Of a DNA stretch of 64,000 nucleotides, positions 27,469 through 35,532 are shown one piece after another. The DNA is taken from positions 3,100,001 to 3,164,000 of the forward strand of contig OZ244209.1 in the NCBI GenBank assembly GCA_965216885.1, given 5' to 3'. Below the pieces are notes generated by a model that was given only the letters and a program-made list of their open reading frames with translations, was not told where the DNA came from and searched no databases. A program made the translations under genes and the position numbers. Each line of letters starts with the position of its first letter. Within the stretch, counting starts at the first letter, position 1. This DNA is from CAYNJG01 sp965216885. GTDB taxonomy: Bacteria; Planctomycetota; Planctomycetia; Pirellulales; Pirellulaceae.

Positions 27469-27924
27469 TTAGATCCAGCGTACCCAGTTAAATCTCCCTA
27501 AGCGTTCTCGTTCGCCTCTCTCAAACTCATCTAACGCTGTGGCTTCCCATGCATCGAATTCTCGTTCGTCGTAGTCACTGGACCATGCGTCATACGAAAG
27601 TTTCGTTTCTCCAGCACTCAACGTGCCGCTAGTGTATGAATCCCACTCTTCGGTTTTGCCTTCTGCATAAGAAAGAGATGGCACTTTGCTGCCCCAATTC
27701 TCCCAAGCTACTTCGAGATACGATTCCCAGCTCTCTTGGGTGAATACCCGCAACAACTCAAGCCCTAGGAGTTCGCACGTGTCATCGAGCATTTCGACGA
27801 ACTCATCGGATTGTACGCTGCAGAAGTCGGCCAACTCGTCCGCAGAAATGTCCAATTCCTCCGCTGCCTCTTTGACGGTCCACTTATCGCTCTTCAAAGC
27901 GCTGGTGATTGTCTCTCGAATCAT
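27469..27924 (-). CDS. Hypothetical acidic protein downstream of citrate synthase
   Basis: I place the start at the Met at 27924, where GGAG lies seven bases upstream, giving 151 residues. The in-frame region before it (to about 28041) is non-initiating and looks like a gene remnant (see separate entry). The N-terminal 40 residues, with KEAAEELDISADELADFC, resemble a helix-turn-helix; the rest is rich in Trp, Glu and Tyr with several WE/WD pairs. No signal peptide or membrane segment. I do not recognise a family. It is the last gene of the FHA-ptsI-hypothetical-gltA run. Confidence 0.6.
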   Translation of the reverse strand: MIRETITSALKSDKWTVKEAAEELDISADELADFCSVQSDEFVEMLDDTCELLGLELLRVFTQESWESYLEVAWENWGSKVPSLSYAEGKTEEWDSYTSGTLSAGETKLSYDAWSSDYDEREFDAWEATALDEFERGERERLGRFNWVRWI

Positions 27925-27929
27925 TGTGA

Positions 27930-28050
27930 ACTCCATCAGGTGCCTAAGGTGCGGCTGCAAGTCAGCGTATGTATCTTCCCACGTCTCACGTCGGAAAGCG
28001 ATGCCCAAGCGATCGTCAGTACGATGAGTTGAGTCGTTCACGCGTTTGGT
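27930..28050 (-). pseudogene. Remnant related to the 29385 gene's C-terminus
   Basis: Between the end of gltA and the start of the 27469 gene, the minus strand encodes a segment containing RLGIAF-x-x-ETWEDTYADL. The C-terminus of the hypothetical gene at 29385-29849 has RVGTDF-QTWKNTYADL at the same spacing. The match is about half identical over 18 residues and follows the same frame. It looks like a copied or displaced 3' end lacking its own start. Confidence 0.45.
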
Positions 28051-28052
28051 GG

Positions 28053-29348
28053 CTAAGTCGGGCGTTCTTCCAGTGGTACGTAGCTTCTCAGTTTCTCGCC
28101 CGTGTAGATTTGACGTGGTCGCGAAATTCGCAGGCTGGGGTCTTCGACGAGTTCTTTCCAATGGGCGATCCAGCCCGGCAGTCTCCCGAGCGCAAACATC
28201 ACCGTGAACATTGCTGTTGGTATTCCGAGAGCTCGGTAGATGATGCCAGAATAAAAGTCCACGTTGGGATAAAGCCGTCGTTCAACAAAGTACTCATCGC
28301 TCAACGCCGATTCCTCAAGTTTTAGCGCGATATCGAGCAGTGGGTCATTGATTTCGAGCCGCTCCAGTACGTCGTGGCATGCTGACTTGATGATCGCCGC
28401 ACGCGGATCGAAGCTCTTGTAGACCCGATGGCCGAAGCCCATTAGTCGAAATGGGTCATTCTTGTCTTTCGCGCGGGCGATGAACTTCGCTGCATTTCCC
28501 CCGTCACGATGAATGGCTTCGAGCATCTCCATCACCGCCTGATTGGCACCGCCGTGCAACGGTCCCCAAAGCGCGCACACACCGGATGATATCGCCGCAA
28601 ACAGATTTGCCTTTGATGAACCCACCATACGCACCGTCGACGTTGAGCAATTCTGCTCATGATCTGCATGCAGCATGAATAAAAGATCCACGGCTCGGTA
28701 TACGGCGGGGTCAATTTCGTACCCGTCGACGGGATGCCAGAACATCATGTGCAAGAAGTTGCCAACGTAGTCCAAATCCGCTCTGGGGAAAGGAAAAGGA
28801 GCCCCGATACATCGACGGTAGGTGAATGCTGCCAGAACGCGCAGCTTTGCCAGTAAATTCGTGATGGTCCGGCTCTGTTGTTCTGTCGATTGATCCTGCT
28901 GCAGTAGTTCTGGTTCATAGGCCGACAACGAGCACACCATGGAAGACAGTACTGCCATCGGATGAGCTTGCAGCGGGTAACTATCGAAAAAATTTTTCAT
29001 TCCCTCGTGCAGTACTGCGCTTTCATGAATGCCTTGACGGAACTCTCGAAGCTCATCGGCGTTTGGCAGTTGGCCATGAATCAGCAGATAAGACATTTCG
29101 ACAAAATTTGACCGCTCGCACAGCTCTTCGATGGCGTAGCCCCGGTGCCGCAAGATGCCTTTATCTCCGTCGATAAACGTGATCGCGGAGCAGCACGAAC
29201 CAGTATTGCCGAAACTGGGGTCGAGTGTCACATGTCCTGTTCGGTCACACAGACGGCCAATGTCGATTCCCTTTTCACCTTCGCTGCCCTCGACGATGGG
29301 AAGCTCAAAGGATGCCCTATCGAAATTCAGTTCCGCTTCGCGTGACAT
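28053..29348 (-). CDS. gltA: Citrate synthase (type II-like)
   Basis: The 431-residue protein, if started at the Met at 29348 after a GAGAGG site, matches the E. coli enzyme in length. Active-site motifs are present: the LHADHEQNCSTSTVR region with catalytic His, LHGGANQAVMEML, GFGHRVYKSFDPRA with substrate-binding His and Arg, and a final Asp in the LDIALKLEE region. It joins acetyl-CoA and oxaloacetate to citrate. It lies in a leftward run with ptsI and two hypothetical genes, an unusual setting for a TCA gene, which may tie it to the sigma54-controlled response through the promoter upstream of the FHA gene at 32097. Confidence 0.95.
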   Translation of the reverse strand: MSREAELNFDRASFELPIVEGSEGEKGIDIGRLCDRTGHVTLDPSFGNTGSCCSAITFIDGDKGILRHRGYAIEELCERSNFVEMSYLLIHGQLPNADELREFRQGIHESAVLHEGMKNFFDSYPLQAHPMAVLSSMVCSLSAYEPELLQQDQSTEQQSRTITNLLAKLRVLAAFTYRRCIGAPFPFPRADLDYVGNFLHMMFWHPVDGYEIDPAVYRAVDLLFMLHADHEQNCSTSTVRMVGSSKANLFAAISSGVCALWGPLHGGANQAVMEMLEAIHRDGGNAAKFIARAKDKNDPFRLMGFGHRVYKSFDPRAAIIKSACHDVLERLEINDPLLDIALKLEESALSDEYFVERRLYPNVDFYSGIIYRALGIPTAMFTVMFALGRLPGWIAHWKELVEDPSLRISRPRQIYTGEKLRSYVPLEERPT

Positions 29349-29384
29349 TGCACCATTCCTCTCATTGAACATGTAAACTAACGT

Positions 29385-29849
29385 TTAGCCGCCACGAACA
29401 GATACTGCTCTTTCTACCGACGAAACCAAGGCTGCCAAATCAGCGTACGTATTCTTCCACGTTTGAAAGTCGGTTCCGACGCGTGAGCGGACGCCGATCG
29501 AGTTGAGTCGCTCGCGCAGATACTCTTCGTAGATTGGTGAACGAAACTCCGCGAAGTGGGGTCGCCGTGGTTGCGCATCGTCCGGCTCACTCATGGCAAC
29601 CACGAATTGCTCCCAGAGCAAATCGACAGTTGGGAAATAGCTGGTGAACTCACCGCGAACGACGGAAGTTGCCCCATCGTATCCACCAGACGTGATTAGG
29701 ATGCACCACCGAGGGTCACGAAGCCGACAGGAAACACTGGATACCGGTGGAGTCAAGCTAGCGGTGTATGCGCAGTTCCTTGCATGAATCTGCCAGACTT
29801 CGCCGAGACGTTGACCAAGTTCCGGAACGCTTAGACTTACCTTGCTCAT
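29385..29849 (-). CDS. Hypothetical protein between ptsI and gltA
   Basis: The protein is 154 residues with the likely start at MSKVSLSVPELG (29849); an upstream Met at 29879 is possible. It is soluble and has no recognised domain. The C-terminal helix contains QTWKNTYADLAALVSSVERAV, which recurs in the remnant at 27930-28050. Gaps of 42 bases to ptsI and 36 to gltA indicate an operon. A regulatory partner of either enzyme is conceivable but not shown. Confidence 0.6.
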   Translation of the reverse strand: MSKVSLSVPELGQRLGEVWQIHARNCAYTASLTPPVSSVSCRLRDPRWCILITSGGYDGATSVVRGEFTSYFPTVDLLWEQFVVAMSEPDDAQPRRPHFAEFRSPIYEEYLRERLNSIGVRSRVGTDFQTWKNTYADLAALVSSVERAVSVRGG

Positions 29850-29891
29850 GAAACTTCTCCACTCGTTTGAACCCATCATGGGCGACGGGCG

Positions 29892-31655
29892 TTACCCAAT
29901 TAAGAATGACTCAAGTTCGGGGGCGTTTTGCAGCACAAATCGATCCGTAAGTACTTGAACATCACCGGAAGACTTGCAGCTCCAAACATGCCTCAGTAAG
30001 GCTTCGCAACTATCCGCAGTTACGTGACTTGCAAAGTCTCGGATGACCGGAACGAACGAGGGGCTCATGCTGAAAGAACGTAAACCCAACGCCAGCAACA
30101 AAGGAAAGGATCGGACCGCACCAGCCATTTCGCCACACACAGATACTGACTTTCCAGCGTCATTCGCGGCTTGGATCACGCCTTGCAGCAATCTCAGCAA
30201 GGCAGGACTAGAAGCTTGGCAGAGGTGGCAGACTTTGGGGTTGTCGCGATCTGCTGCTGTTACGTACTGAATTAAGTCGTTCGTTCCGATCGAAACGAAA
30301 TCCACGACGTCCAGTAAGTCGCGAATCATGATTGCGGCCGCGGGCACTTCCACCATAAGTCCGACCTTGGGCTGACCGAACGCGAGGCCTCTTGCCCGCA
30401 AGGAGTCTTCTACCTCAACAATCACCGCACGTACGCGAATCAATTCGTCGTAGGTCGTGATCATCGGGAACATTAGTCGAATTTCATGCTGAGCGTCGTC
30501 GCTGACTCGCAATATTGCGCTCAGTTGTTCACGAAACAGTTGCGGATGCTCGAAAGATAATCGAATCGACCTCCACCCCATAAACGGGTTGGCCTCCGGA
30601 TAGTGTGCCAGATAAGGGATGGTCTTATCGCCGCCCAGATCAAGCGTGCGAATTGTCACCGGACCATGTGGTGCCGCAGTTAGCACACGACGATATTCCG
30701 CGAGTTGCTCTTCTTCTGTCGGCGCATCCGTTGAAGTCAGATAGAAAAACTCAGTGCGATACAGACCCACCCCATCTGCCCTAACCCGCGACGCTTCTAC
30801 GGCGTCGGTTGGCGAACTAATATTCGCGAGCAATTCGATGTGGACTCCGTCCTTTGTCGTCGCAGCACCAGAAGTCTCATCGATCAATCGCTTTCGAAGC
30901 CGCGAGAACTCACGCTGGAGTTTTGCGTAAGCGCGACGTTTCTCCTCTTCTGGATTGATAAGAACAATGCCGTTCGTGCCATCGACAACAATCGAGTCAC
31001 CATGTCCCGCGGCGTCCAAGACTCCACAGACGCCTGCTACCGCAGGGATGCCATAACTCCGGGCGAGTATGGCAGCGTGACTGGTTTTCCCTCCTCCTTC
31101 CGTGACAATGCCGACAACGTTATTGCCATTCAGGGCGATTACGTCAGAAGGCAATAATTCTTGCGTTATGAGAATGACGGGATCGGACGCGAGCTCACCG
31201 TCGTTCGCCTCTTCGGAAGGAACCGCAGTACTCTGCGCGATTCGCTCAAGCACATCGCGCACATCCAGTAAACGTTCGCGGAGGTATTCATCCGCGACAT
31301 CTGCAAAAACCCTTTCATACTCATCCCGCACCGACTGGAGAGCCGCAATTGCAGTCATGCGTTCTTCGCTAATTAGCCGGCGAACTTTCGATGTCAGCGT
31401 GGCGTCCTGAGCGATGGATGTATGAGCACGAAATATCCCGGCTTCTTCGTCGCCCACATCGGAGGCCACCTTGCGTTCTATCGCCTTTAGCTCGACGAGC
31501 GTCGTGCCCAAAGCAGTCTCGAATCGAACCAATTCCTGCAAGGCGTGAGTATTGTTCGTCGATTTGGCCAGCTCGACGGGCAATTCCCGAATGCAAAGCA
31601 CGGTGGCCACGGCGACACCGGGTGAGACTGCGATCCCAACTAGCTTGCGTTCCAT
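29892..31655 (-). CDS. ptsI: Phosphoenolpyruvate-protein phosphotransferase (EI of the PTS)
   Basis: The 587-residue protein has an N-terminal swivelling domain, the phospho-accepting His in GGKTSHAAILARSYGIPAV, and a C-terminal PEP-binding TIM barrel with EFFYLTSTDAPTEEEQ, TIRTLDLGGDK, LMVEVPAA, SIGTNDLIQYV and the active-site Cys in VSVCGEMAG. Start chosen at 31655, where GAGG precedes the second of two Mets. EI normally passes phosphate from PEP to HPr; no HPr (ptsH) or sugar EII gene is in the window. It is downstream of an FHA gene with a sigma54-like promoter, so a regulatory phosphorelay role is plausible. Confidence 0.93.
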   Translation of the reverse strand: MERKLVGIAVSPGVAVATVLCIRELPVELAKSTNNTHALQELVRFETALGTTLVELKAIERKVASDVGDEEAGIFRAHTSIAQDATLTSKVRRLISEERMTAIAALQSVRDEYERVFADVADEYLRERLLDVRDVLERIAQSTAVPSEEANDGELASDPVILITQELLPSDVIALNGNNVVGIVTEGGGKTSHAAILARSYGIPAVAGVCGVLDAAGHGDSIVVDGTNGIVLINPEEEKRRAYAKLQREFSRLRKRLIDETSGAATTKDGVHIELLANISSPTDAVEASRVRADGVGLYRTEFFYLTSTDAPTEEEQLAEYRRVLTAAPHGPVTIRTLDLGGDKTIPYLAHYPEANPFMGWRSIRLSFEHPQLFREQLSAILRVSDDAQHEIRLMFPMITTYDELIRVRAVIVEVEDSLRARGLAFGQPKVGLMVEVPAAAIMIRDLLDVVDFVSIGTNDLIQYVTAADRDNPKVCHLCQASSPALLRLLQGVIQAANDAGKSVSVCGEMAGAVRSFPLLLALGLRSFSMSPSFVPVIRDFASHVTADSCEALLRHVWSCKSSGDVQVLTDRFVLQNAPELESFLIG

Positions 31656-31719
31656 CATCAACCTCTTCGCAATCCTTCGTTGTCGGCGGCTGCCGGAGAG
31701 CAACCGACGCGATGCCAAG

Positions 31720-32097
31720 TCAAGCTATCACCGCTCTCGATTTCAAGGGAGCGTGAAATCGCTCGAACAATCGAGAAAAATGCGTCAAACACGACGGCTC
31801 GGCGAGCTTTCGGACGTGGAAGAAAGAGCAACCAACACAGATCGTGTCGTTGTGATCAAGTTGGGTGTCTGTGTGAATTTTCGTGTCATTGACGAGCGTT
31901 CCATTGCGACTTGCGAGATCACGGATCATGACGCTATCGCCTTCGATGGTCAGCTCACAATGGTGCCGACTGACAAGGAAATCCTCGGATCGAAAGTCAC
32001 AGTCGTCAGCGCGACCAATCACGAATCTCGACTTATCAATGAAGATCTTTTCCCCACCCGCTTGCCAAATATACTGCCGATGAAGCATCAATCGCAT
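31720..32097 (-). CDS. FHA-domain protein (third copy), operon leader before ptsI
   Basis: The 125-residue protein is an FHA domain: VIGRADDCDFRSEDFLVSR, then HHCELTIEGD, then DLASRNGTLVNDTKI. It is a paralogue of the FHA protein at 8887, sharing the N-terminal MR-x-x-L-x-RQ-x-IW-x-AGGEK. Start at 32097 is set by an AAGGAG site seven bases upstream and by the sigma54-like element at 32182-32196. It precedes ptsI by 64 bases on the same strand. It may recruit a phosphothreonine-bearing protein to EI or citrate synthase; no experimental support is visible. Confidence 0.85.
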   Translation of the reverse strand: MRLMLHRQYIWQAGGEKIFIDKSRFVIGRADDCDFRSEDFLVSRHHCELTIEGDSVMIRDLASRNGTLVNDTKIHTDTQLDHNDTICVGCSFFHVRKLAEPSCLTHFSRLFERFHAPLKSRAVIA

Positions 32098-32181
32098 CTG
32101 TGATCTCCTTGGGGGATACATGCTGTCAACGGTGCTCCTTCGAGTTGCCACCGGCGTGAGCTTCTCCGCGTCGCACGAAAA

Positions 32182-32196
32182 GCAAAAGCCGTGCCA
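32182..32196 (-). promoter_or_regulatory. Perfect sigma54 -24/-12 element for the FHA-ptsI-gltA operon
   Basis: On the minus strand: TGGCAC-GGCTT-TTGC, preceded by C and followed by T, matching the extended consensus. It lies 85 bases upstream of the FHA start at 32097. Confidence 0.75.
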
Positions 32197-32263
32197 GTCG
32201 AGAGTTGAGCGGACGGCGCAAGAGTCGAGTCTGCGTACCGACTTCAAGAATCTGGAGGTGTGC

Positions 32264-32326
32264 CAGAAGTTGCCCTGTCTGGTCAGAAGTTGCCCGCCGG
32301 GAAGTTCCCGCCCCTGTTCCGGAACA
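32264..32326. promoter_or_regulatory. Candidate activator sites between two sigma54 promoters
   Basis: CAGAAGTTGCCC occurs twice, at 32264-32275 and 32284-32295, exactly 20 bases (two helical turns) apart. A 12-base perfect palindrome TGTTCCGGAACA follows at 32315-32326. They lie in the 361-base gap between divergent FHA-ptsI and corA transcripts, where no gene is seen, and could bind an enhancer-binding protein. Confidence 0.4.
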
Positions 32327-32358
32327 GAAAGCGGCGGCCGTATGATGCCCGATTCGTT

Positions 32359-32373
32359 TGGCACGTCCATTGC
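32359..32373 (+). promoter_or_regulatory. Perfect sigma54 -24/-12 element upstream of corA
   Basis: TGGCAC-GTCCA-TTGC matches all ten core positions. It lies about 86 bases upstream of the corA start at 32459 and faces away from the FHA-ptsI promoter. Confidence 0.75.
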
Positions 32374-32458
32374 CTCCTCGGCTGTCCTGCGTGCGGATTG
32401 CCACGCCATATCGAGAAGTCCCACTTGCCTTGAGATGCCTTGAGATTGCGGGGCACGG

Positions 32459-33565
32459 ATGCCTGTTACAGAATTCGAGGCTCAGATGCTCGGAAAAGCT
32501 TTTACCAAACGGAATCCTGATGTCGGTGCCCGCCCCGGTACGTTAGTAATCCCAGAGTCTTCACCGACTCCGCGCGTGCGGATGATTCGTTTCAACGGAG
32601 ATGGCGTTCAAGATTCGACTTTGGAAACCGAGGGCGCGAACGACCTTGCATCAGCCCTCGACGAAAAATTCGTTACTTGGATCGACGTGCAGGGATTTGG
32701 CGATCATGCCCTACTGGCGAAGTTCGGCGAGACTTTCAACCTTCATCCGCTGCTATTGGAAGACATCGTTAACGTGCCCCAGCGGCCCAAGACCGAGGCC
32801 CACGGCGATCAGTTGCTCATTATAGTGCGAATGGTTCACCCGCTCGCGTCGGGAAAGTTGAACTTGGAACAAGTGAGCGTAATCGTCGGAAAGACGTACG
32901 TGCTCACTTTTCAAGAGCAGTACGGCGATGTCTTCGATCCCGTTCGAAAGCGGATCAACGATGCGACGTCCATGGTACGGAAGCACGGCCCCGATTTTCT
33001 GGCGTACGCATTAATCGATACGCTCATCGACGGTTACTACCCTGTGCTCGAAGGGATCGGCGACCACCTCGAATCGCTAGAAACTGACGTGGTAAGCAAT
33101 CCGTCGCCACAACTGCTTGGCCAACTCAATCAGTTCAAAAACCAACTCGTGAACATGCGACGAGGCATTTGGCCGCAGCGTGAAGCGATTGGTCAATTGG
33201 CTCGCGGCGATGAAGGTGCTATCTCGAATGAAGTCCGACTTCACCTCCGCGATACCTACAACCACTGCGTGCAGATCACTGAGGTCACCGAGATGTATCG
33301 CGAAATGGTCACGGGCTTGATGGGCGTTTATCTATCCGCGATCGCCAATCGCACGAACGAGGTGATGAAAACCTTAACAATCACGGCGACGCTCTTTATT
33401 CCATTGACCTTCATGGCGGGCATCTACGGTATGAATTTCGAGCACATGCCGGAACTCCGTAGCAAGTGGGGCTACCCAATTTTTTGGTGCGCGATGCTCC
33501 TCGTCTCATCTGTTATGGTGGTGTTTTTCTACCGGCGCGGATGGATAGGCTACAAAGAGAACTAA
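32459..33565 (+). CDS. corA: CorA-type Mg2+/Co2+ transporter
   Basis: The 368-residue protein has the CorA layout: a large N-terminal cytosolic alpha/beta funnel domain, long helices around residues 180-290, and two C-terminal membrane segments. The first ends with the signature YGMNF (GMN filter) near residue 325 and the second is followed by a short basic tail. It forms a pentameric channel for Mg2+ or Co2+. Just downstream in the same direction is mgtE, so two unrelated Mg2+ systems share a transcript. A perfect sigma54 element lies upstream. The start MPVTEFEA has no strong ribosome site, so a later Met cannot be excluded. Confidence 0.93.
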   Translation: MPVTEFEAQMLGKAFTKRNPDVGARPGTLVIPESSPTPRVRMIRFNGDGVQDSTLETEGANDLASALDEKFVTWIDVQGFGDHALLAKFGETFNLHPLLLEDIVNVPQRPKTEAHGDQLLIIVRMVHPLASGKLNLEQVSVIVGKTYVLTFQEQYGDVFDPVRKRINDATSMVRKHGPDFLAYALIDTLIDGYYPVLEGIGDHLESLETDVVSNPSPQLLGQLNQFKNQLVNMRRGIWPQREAIGQLARGDEGAISNEVRLHLRDTYNHCVQITEVTEMYREMVTGLMGVYLSAIANRTNEVMKTLTITATLFIPLTFMAGIYGMNFEHMPELRSKWGYPIFWCAMLLVSSVMVVFFYRRGWIGYKEN

Positions 33566-33567
33566 CG

Positions 33568-33630
33568 GACATCGAACGCAAGCTTGGCGAGGGCGGTTTC
33601 GCTGCTGTCCACCAAGCGACCTACCACTCC
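33568..33630 (+). pseudogene. Fossil of a protein kinase N-terminus between corA and mgtE
   Basis: The plus strand encodes ERKLGEGGFAAVHQATYH in this spacer. The kinase at 6481 reads EKKLGEGGFAVVYQARDT at the same spacing. The match covers the glycine-rich loop and preceding strand only and then stops before the catalytic region. It looks like a residue of a kinase copy inserted or lost between two Mg2+-transporter genes. Confidence 0.5.
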
Positions 33631-33658
33631 TCGCTCTGTACAGCCGAAAGCAATTGCA

Positions 33659-35017
33659 ATGCCGCCGACCGAAACAGAAACTCAACATATTCTTGTTGAG
33701 AAGATCGCTACTTCTACACCGGTTCAGTTGGCAGAGTTTTTTGACAATCTGGAACCCGGTGATGCAGCGCGGGCGGTGTCTCGACTTTCGGAGACCGAGC
33801 AATCACAGCTTCTGACTAAGCTCCCAGCTGACGAGGCGGCCGACCTTTTGGATGAGCTACCGGACGCTCAAGCCGCCGGGCTTGTTGAAAATCTGCCTGC
33901 ACAGCAGGCCGCTGCAATCATCGCCGAACTGCCAAGTGATGAGCAGGCGGATCTCATACAGGACCTGGCGCCTTCTACTTCGGCAGCGCTTCTGTCGCAG
34001 CTGTCATCGGGCGAAGCGGAACAGATTCGCGAGCTCGTCAGTTACGCAGAAGATGTCGCGGGAGGCTTGATGGTCACTGAATATCTGGCTTACCCGGAAG
34101 TTTCCACCGTTGCTGACGTAGTCGACGATCTTCGCGAGAATGTCGAAGAGTATCGCGACTACGAAGTGCAGTATGCGTACGTAGTTAGCGATCAAGGAAA
34201 GCTCCGCGGCGTTCTTCGCTTGCGAGAATTGTTGCTTGCGCTTCCACATGAGTCGATCAACAATGTGATGATCGGTCGACCGATGAACGTCCGAGACCAG
34301 TCATCACTTGAGGCTCTGGACGACTTTTTCGAGTCTCATCCTTACACAGCGGTGCCGGTCACAAACGACGAGAACGAACTCGTTGGCGTCGTTCGGCGAA
34401 GTAGCGTGGAAGAGGCACTCGGCGAAAAGAGTGAAAGCGATTTTCGGCGTTCTCAGGGGATCGTTCAGGAAGAATTGCGCACGATGCCTCTGCTAGTCCG
34501 TTCGCGACGAAGATTGGCGTGGCTCAGCGTGAATATCGTCCTAAATCTAATCGCGGCAAGCGTCATCGCCGTTTACCAAGACGTACTAACGCAGGTGATT
34601 GCACTCGCTGTCTTCATTCCGATTATCTCCGACATGAGCGGCTGCTCCGGAAATCAAGCCGTCGCGGTGAGTATGCGTGAGCTATCGCTCGGCCTGATCA
34701 AACCAAACGAAACTTTGCGCGTGTGGGCAAAAGAAGTATCGGTAGGACTCATCAACGGGTTCGCACTAGGCTGTCTCGTGGCAACTGTTGCGTTCGTCTG
34801 GAAGGGAAATGCCTATCTAGGTCTCGTCGTAGGCGGGGCGATGATGGCAAACACGTTGCTCGCAGTCACGTTGGGCGGAGCGCTTCCGTTGTTGCTTAAG
34901 CGTTTGAATGTCGACCCCGCACTGGCTTCCGGACCAATTCTAACGACCATCACGGACATGTGCGGTTTCTTCTTGATCCTCAGCCTGGCGTCGATGCTGC
35001 TACCCAAGCTCATCTGA
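33659..35017 (+). CDS. mgtE: MgtE-family Mg2+ transporter
   Basis: The 452-residue protein, starting MPPTETETQ at 33659, follows the MgtE order: an N-terminal helical superhelix (about residues 10-120) with repeated LPxDExADLLxxLP motifs, a CBS-domain pair (about 125-245) that senses Mg2+, and five C-terminal membrane segments (about 275-450) with the SDMSGCSGNQAVAVSMREL signature. It forms a Mg2+-gated dimeric channel. An upstream start at 33584 would add residues from the kinase fossil and is unlikely. It follows corA by 93 bases in the same direction. Confidence 0.92.
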   Translation: MPPTETETQHILVEKIATSTPVQLAEFFDNLEPGDAARAVSRLSETEQSQLLTKLPADEAADLLDELPDAQAAGLVENLPAQQAAAIIAELPSDEQADLIQDLAPSTSAALLSQLSSGEAEQIRELVSYAEDVAGGLMVTEYLAYPEVSTVADVVDDLRENVEEYRDYEVQYAYVVSDQGKLRGVLRLRELLLALPHESINNVMIGRPMNVRDQSSLEALDDFFESHPYTAVPVTNDENELVGVVRRSSVEEALGEKSESDFRRSQGIVQEELRTMPLLVRSRRRLAWLSVNIVLNLIAASVIAVYQDVLTQVIALAVFIPIISDMSGCSGNQAVAVSMRELSLGLIKPNETLRVWAKEVSVGLINGFALGCLVATVAFVWKGNAYLGLVVGGAMMANTLLAVTLGGALPLLLKRLNVDPALASGPILTTITDMCGFFLILSLASMLLPKLI

Positions 35018-35123
35018 CTAGCGCGGTCAGTCGTTGCTCTGGGTGGTCAAACCCTGCTCAGCGACCCCACGCAATTTTGGCTCTGCATGCATCGTTTTTC
35101 CGAGGTTCCCCAAACACTGGAAT

Positions 35124-35138
35124 TGGCACGAGACATGC
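35124..35138 (+). promoter_or_regulatory. Sigma54-like element upstream of two small genes
   Basis: TGGCAC-GAGAC-ATGC has one mismatch, in the -12 box, and correct spacing. It lies 96 bases upstream of the start at 35235. Confidence 0.45.
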
Positions 35139-35234
35139 TTTGATGGGCTCCGCTTCGAACGACGCTTGTCGATGGGCGGCAAGTTTGTTTGAAGAAACAC
35201 TTTTTCCGTGTTGCTACACGCATGGAGTAACGTG

Positions 35235-35438
35235 ATGAAGGTCTTGGATTTCGATAGCCAACAGTACGTTTCCCTCGACGACATTGATTTCGAATCAGAG
35301 CGAAACAATCGCCGGCCAACGAACCGGACGCCGACGGAATGGTGGGACGACGATGATGTTGTCCCTCGTCGAGTCCGGTCGAAGAGGAATCGCCGTATTC
35401 GCCAAGCTCACAAGACATGGGAGCCATGGAATGAGTAA
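35235..35438 (+). CDS. Small charged hypothetical protein
   Basis: The 67-residue protein starts MKVLDFDSQQYVSLDDIDFE and has an acidic first half, an acidic Trp-containing WWDDDDVV in the middle and a very basic R/K-rich tail. It has no signal peptide or membrane segment and I recognise no family. Its last 8 bases overlap the start of a 33-residue basic frame. The sigma54-like site upstream supports a real transcript. Confidence 0.5.
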   Translation: MKVLDFDSQQYVSLDDIDFESERNNRRPTNRTPTEWWDDDDVVPRRVRSKRNRRIRQAHKTWEPWNE

Positions 35439-35532
35439 GAAGGAAAAACGCAAGAACCAACGTCAAATTCGCATCGATTCGAAGAGCCATCTCCTTGGAC
35501 CCAAGTCGGCTCGCCCGAAAACCACGAAATAG
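35431..35532 (+). CDS. Very small basic protein overlapping the previous gene
   Basis: A 33-codon frame starts with ATG inside the end of the 35235 gene, in a different frame. It encodes a Lys/Arg-rich peptide starting MSKKEKRKNQRQ. The overlap suggests translational coupling. Too short to assign a role; RNA- or DNA-binding would fit its charge. Confidence 0.35.
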   Translation: MSKKEKRKNQRQIRIDSKSHLLGPKSARPKTTK

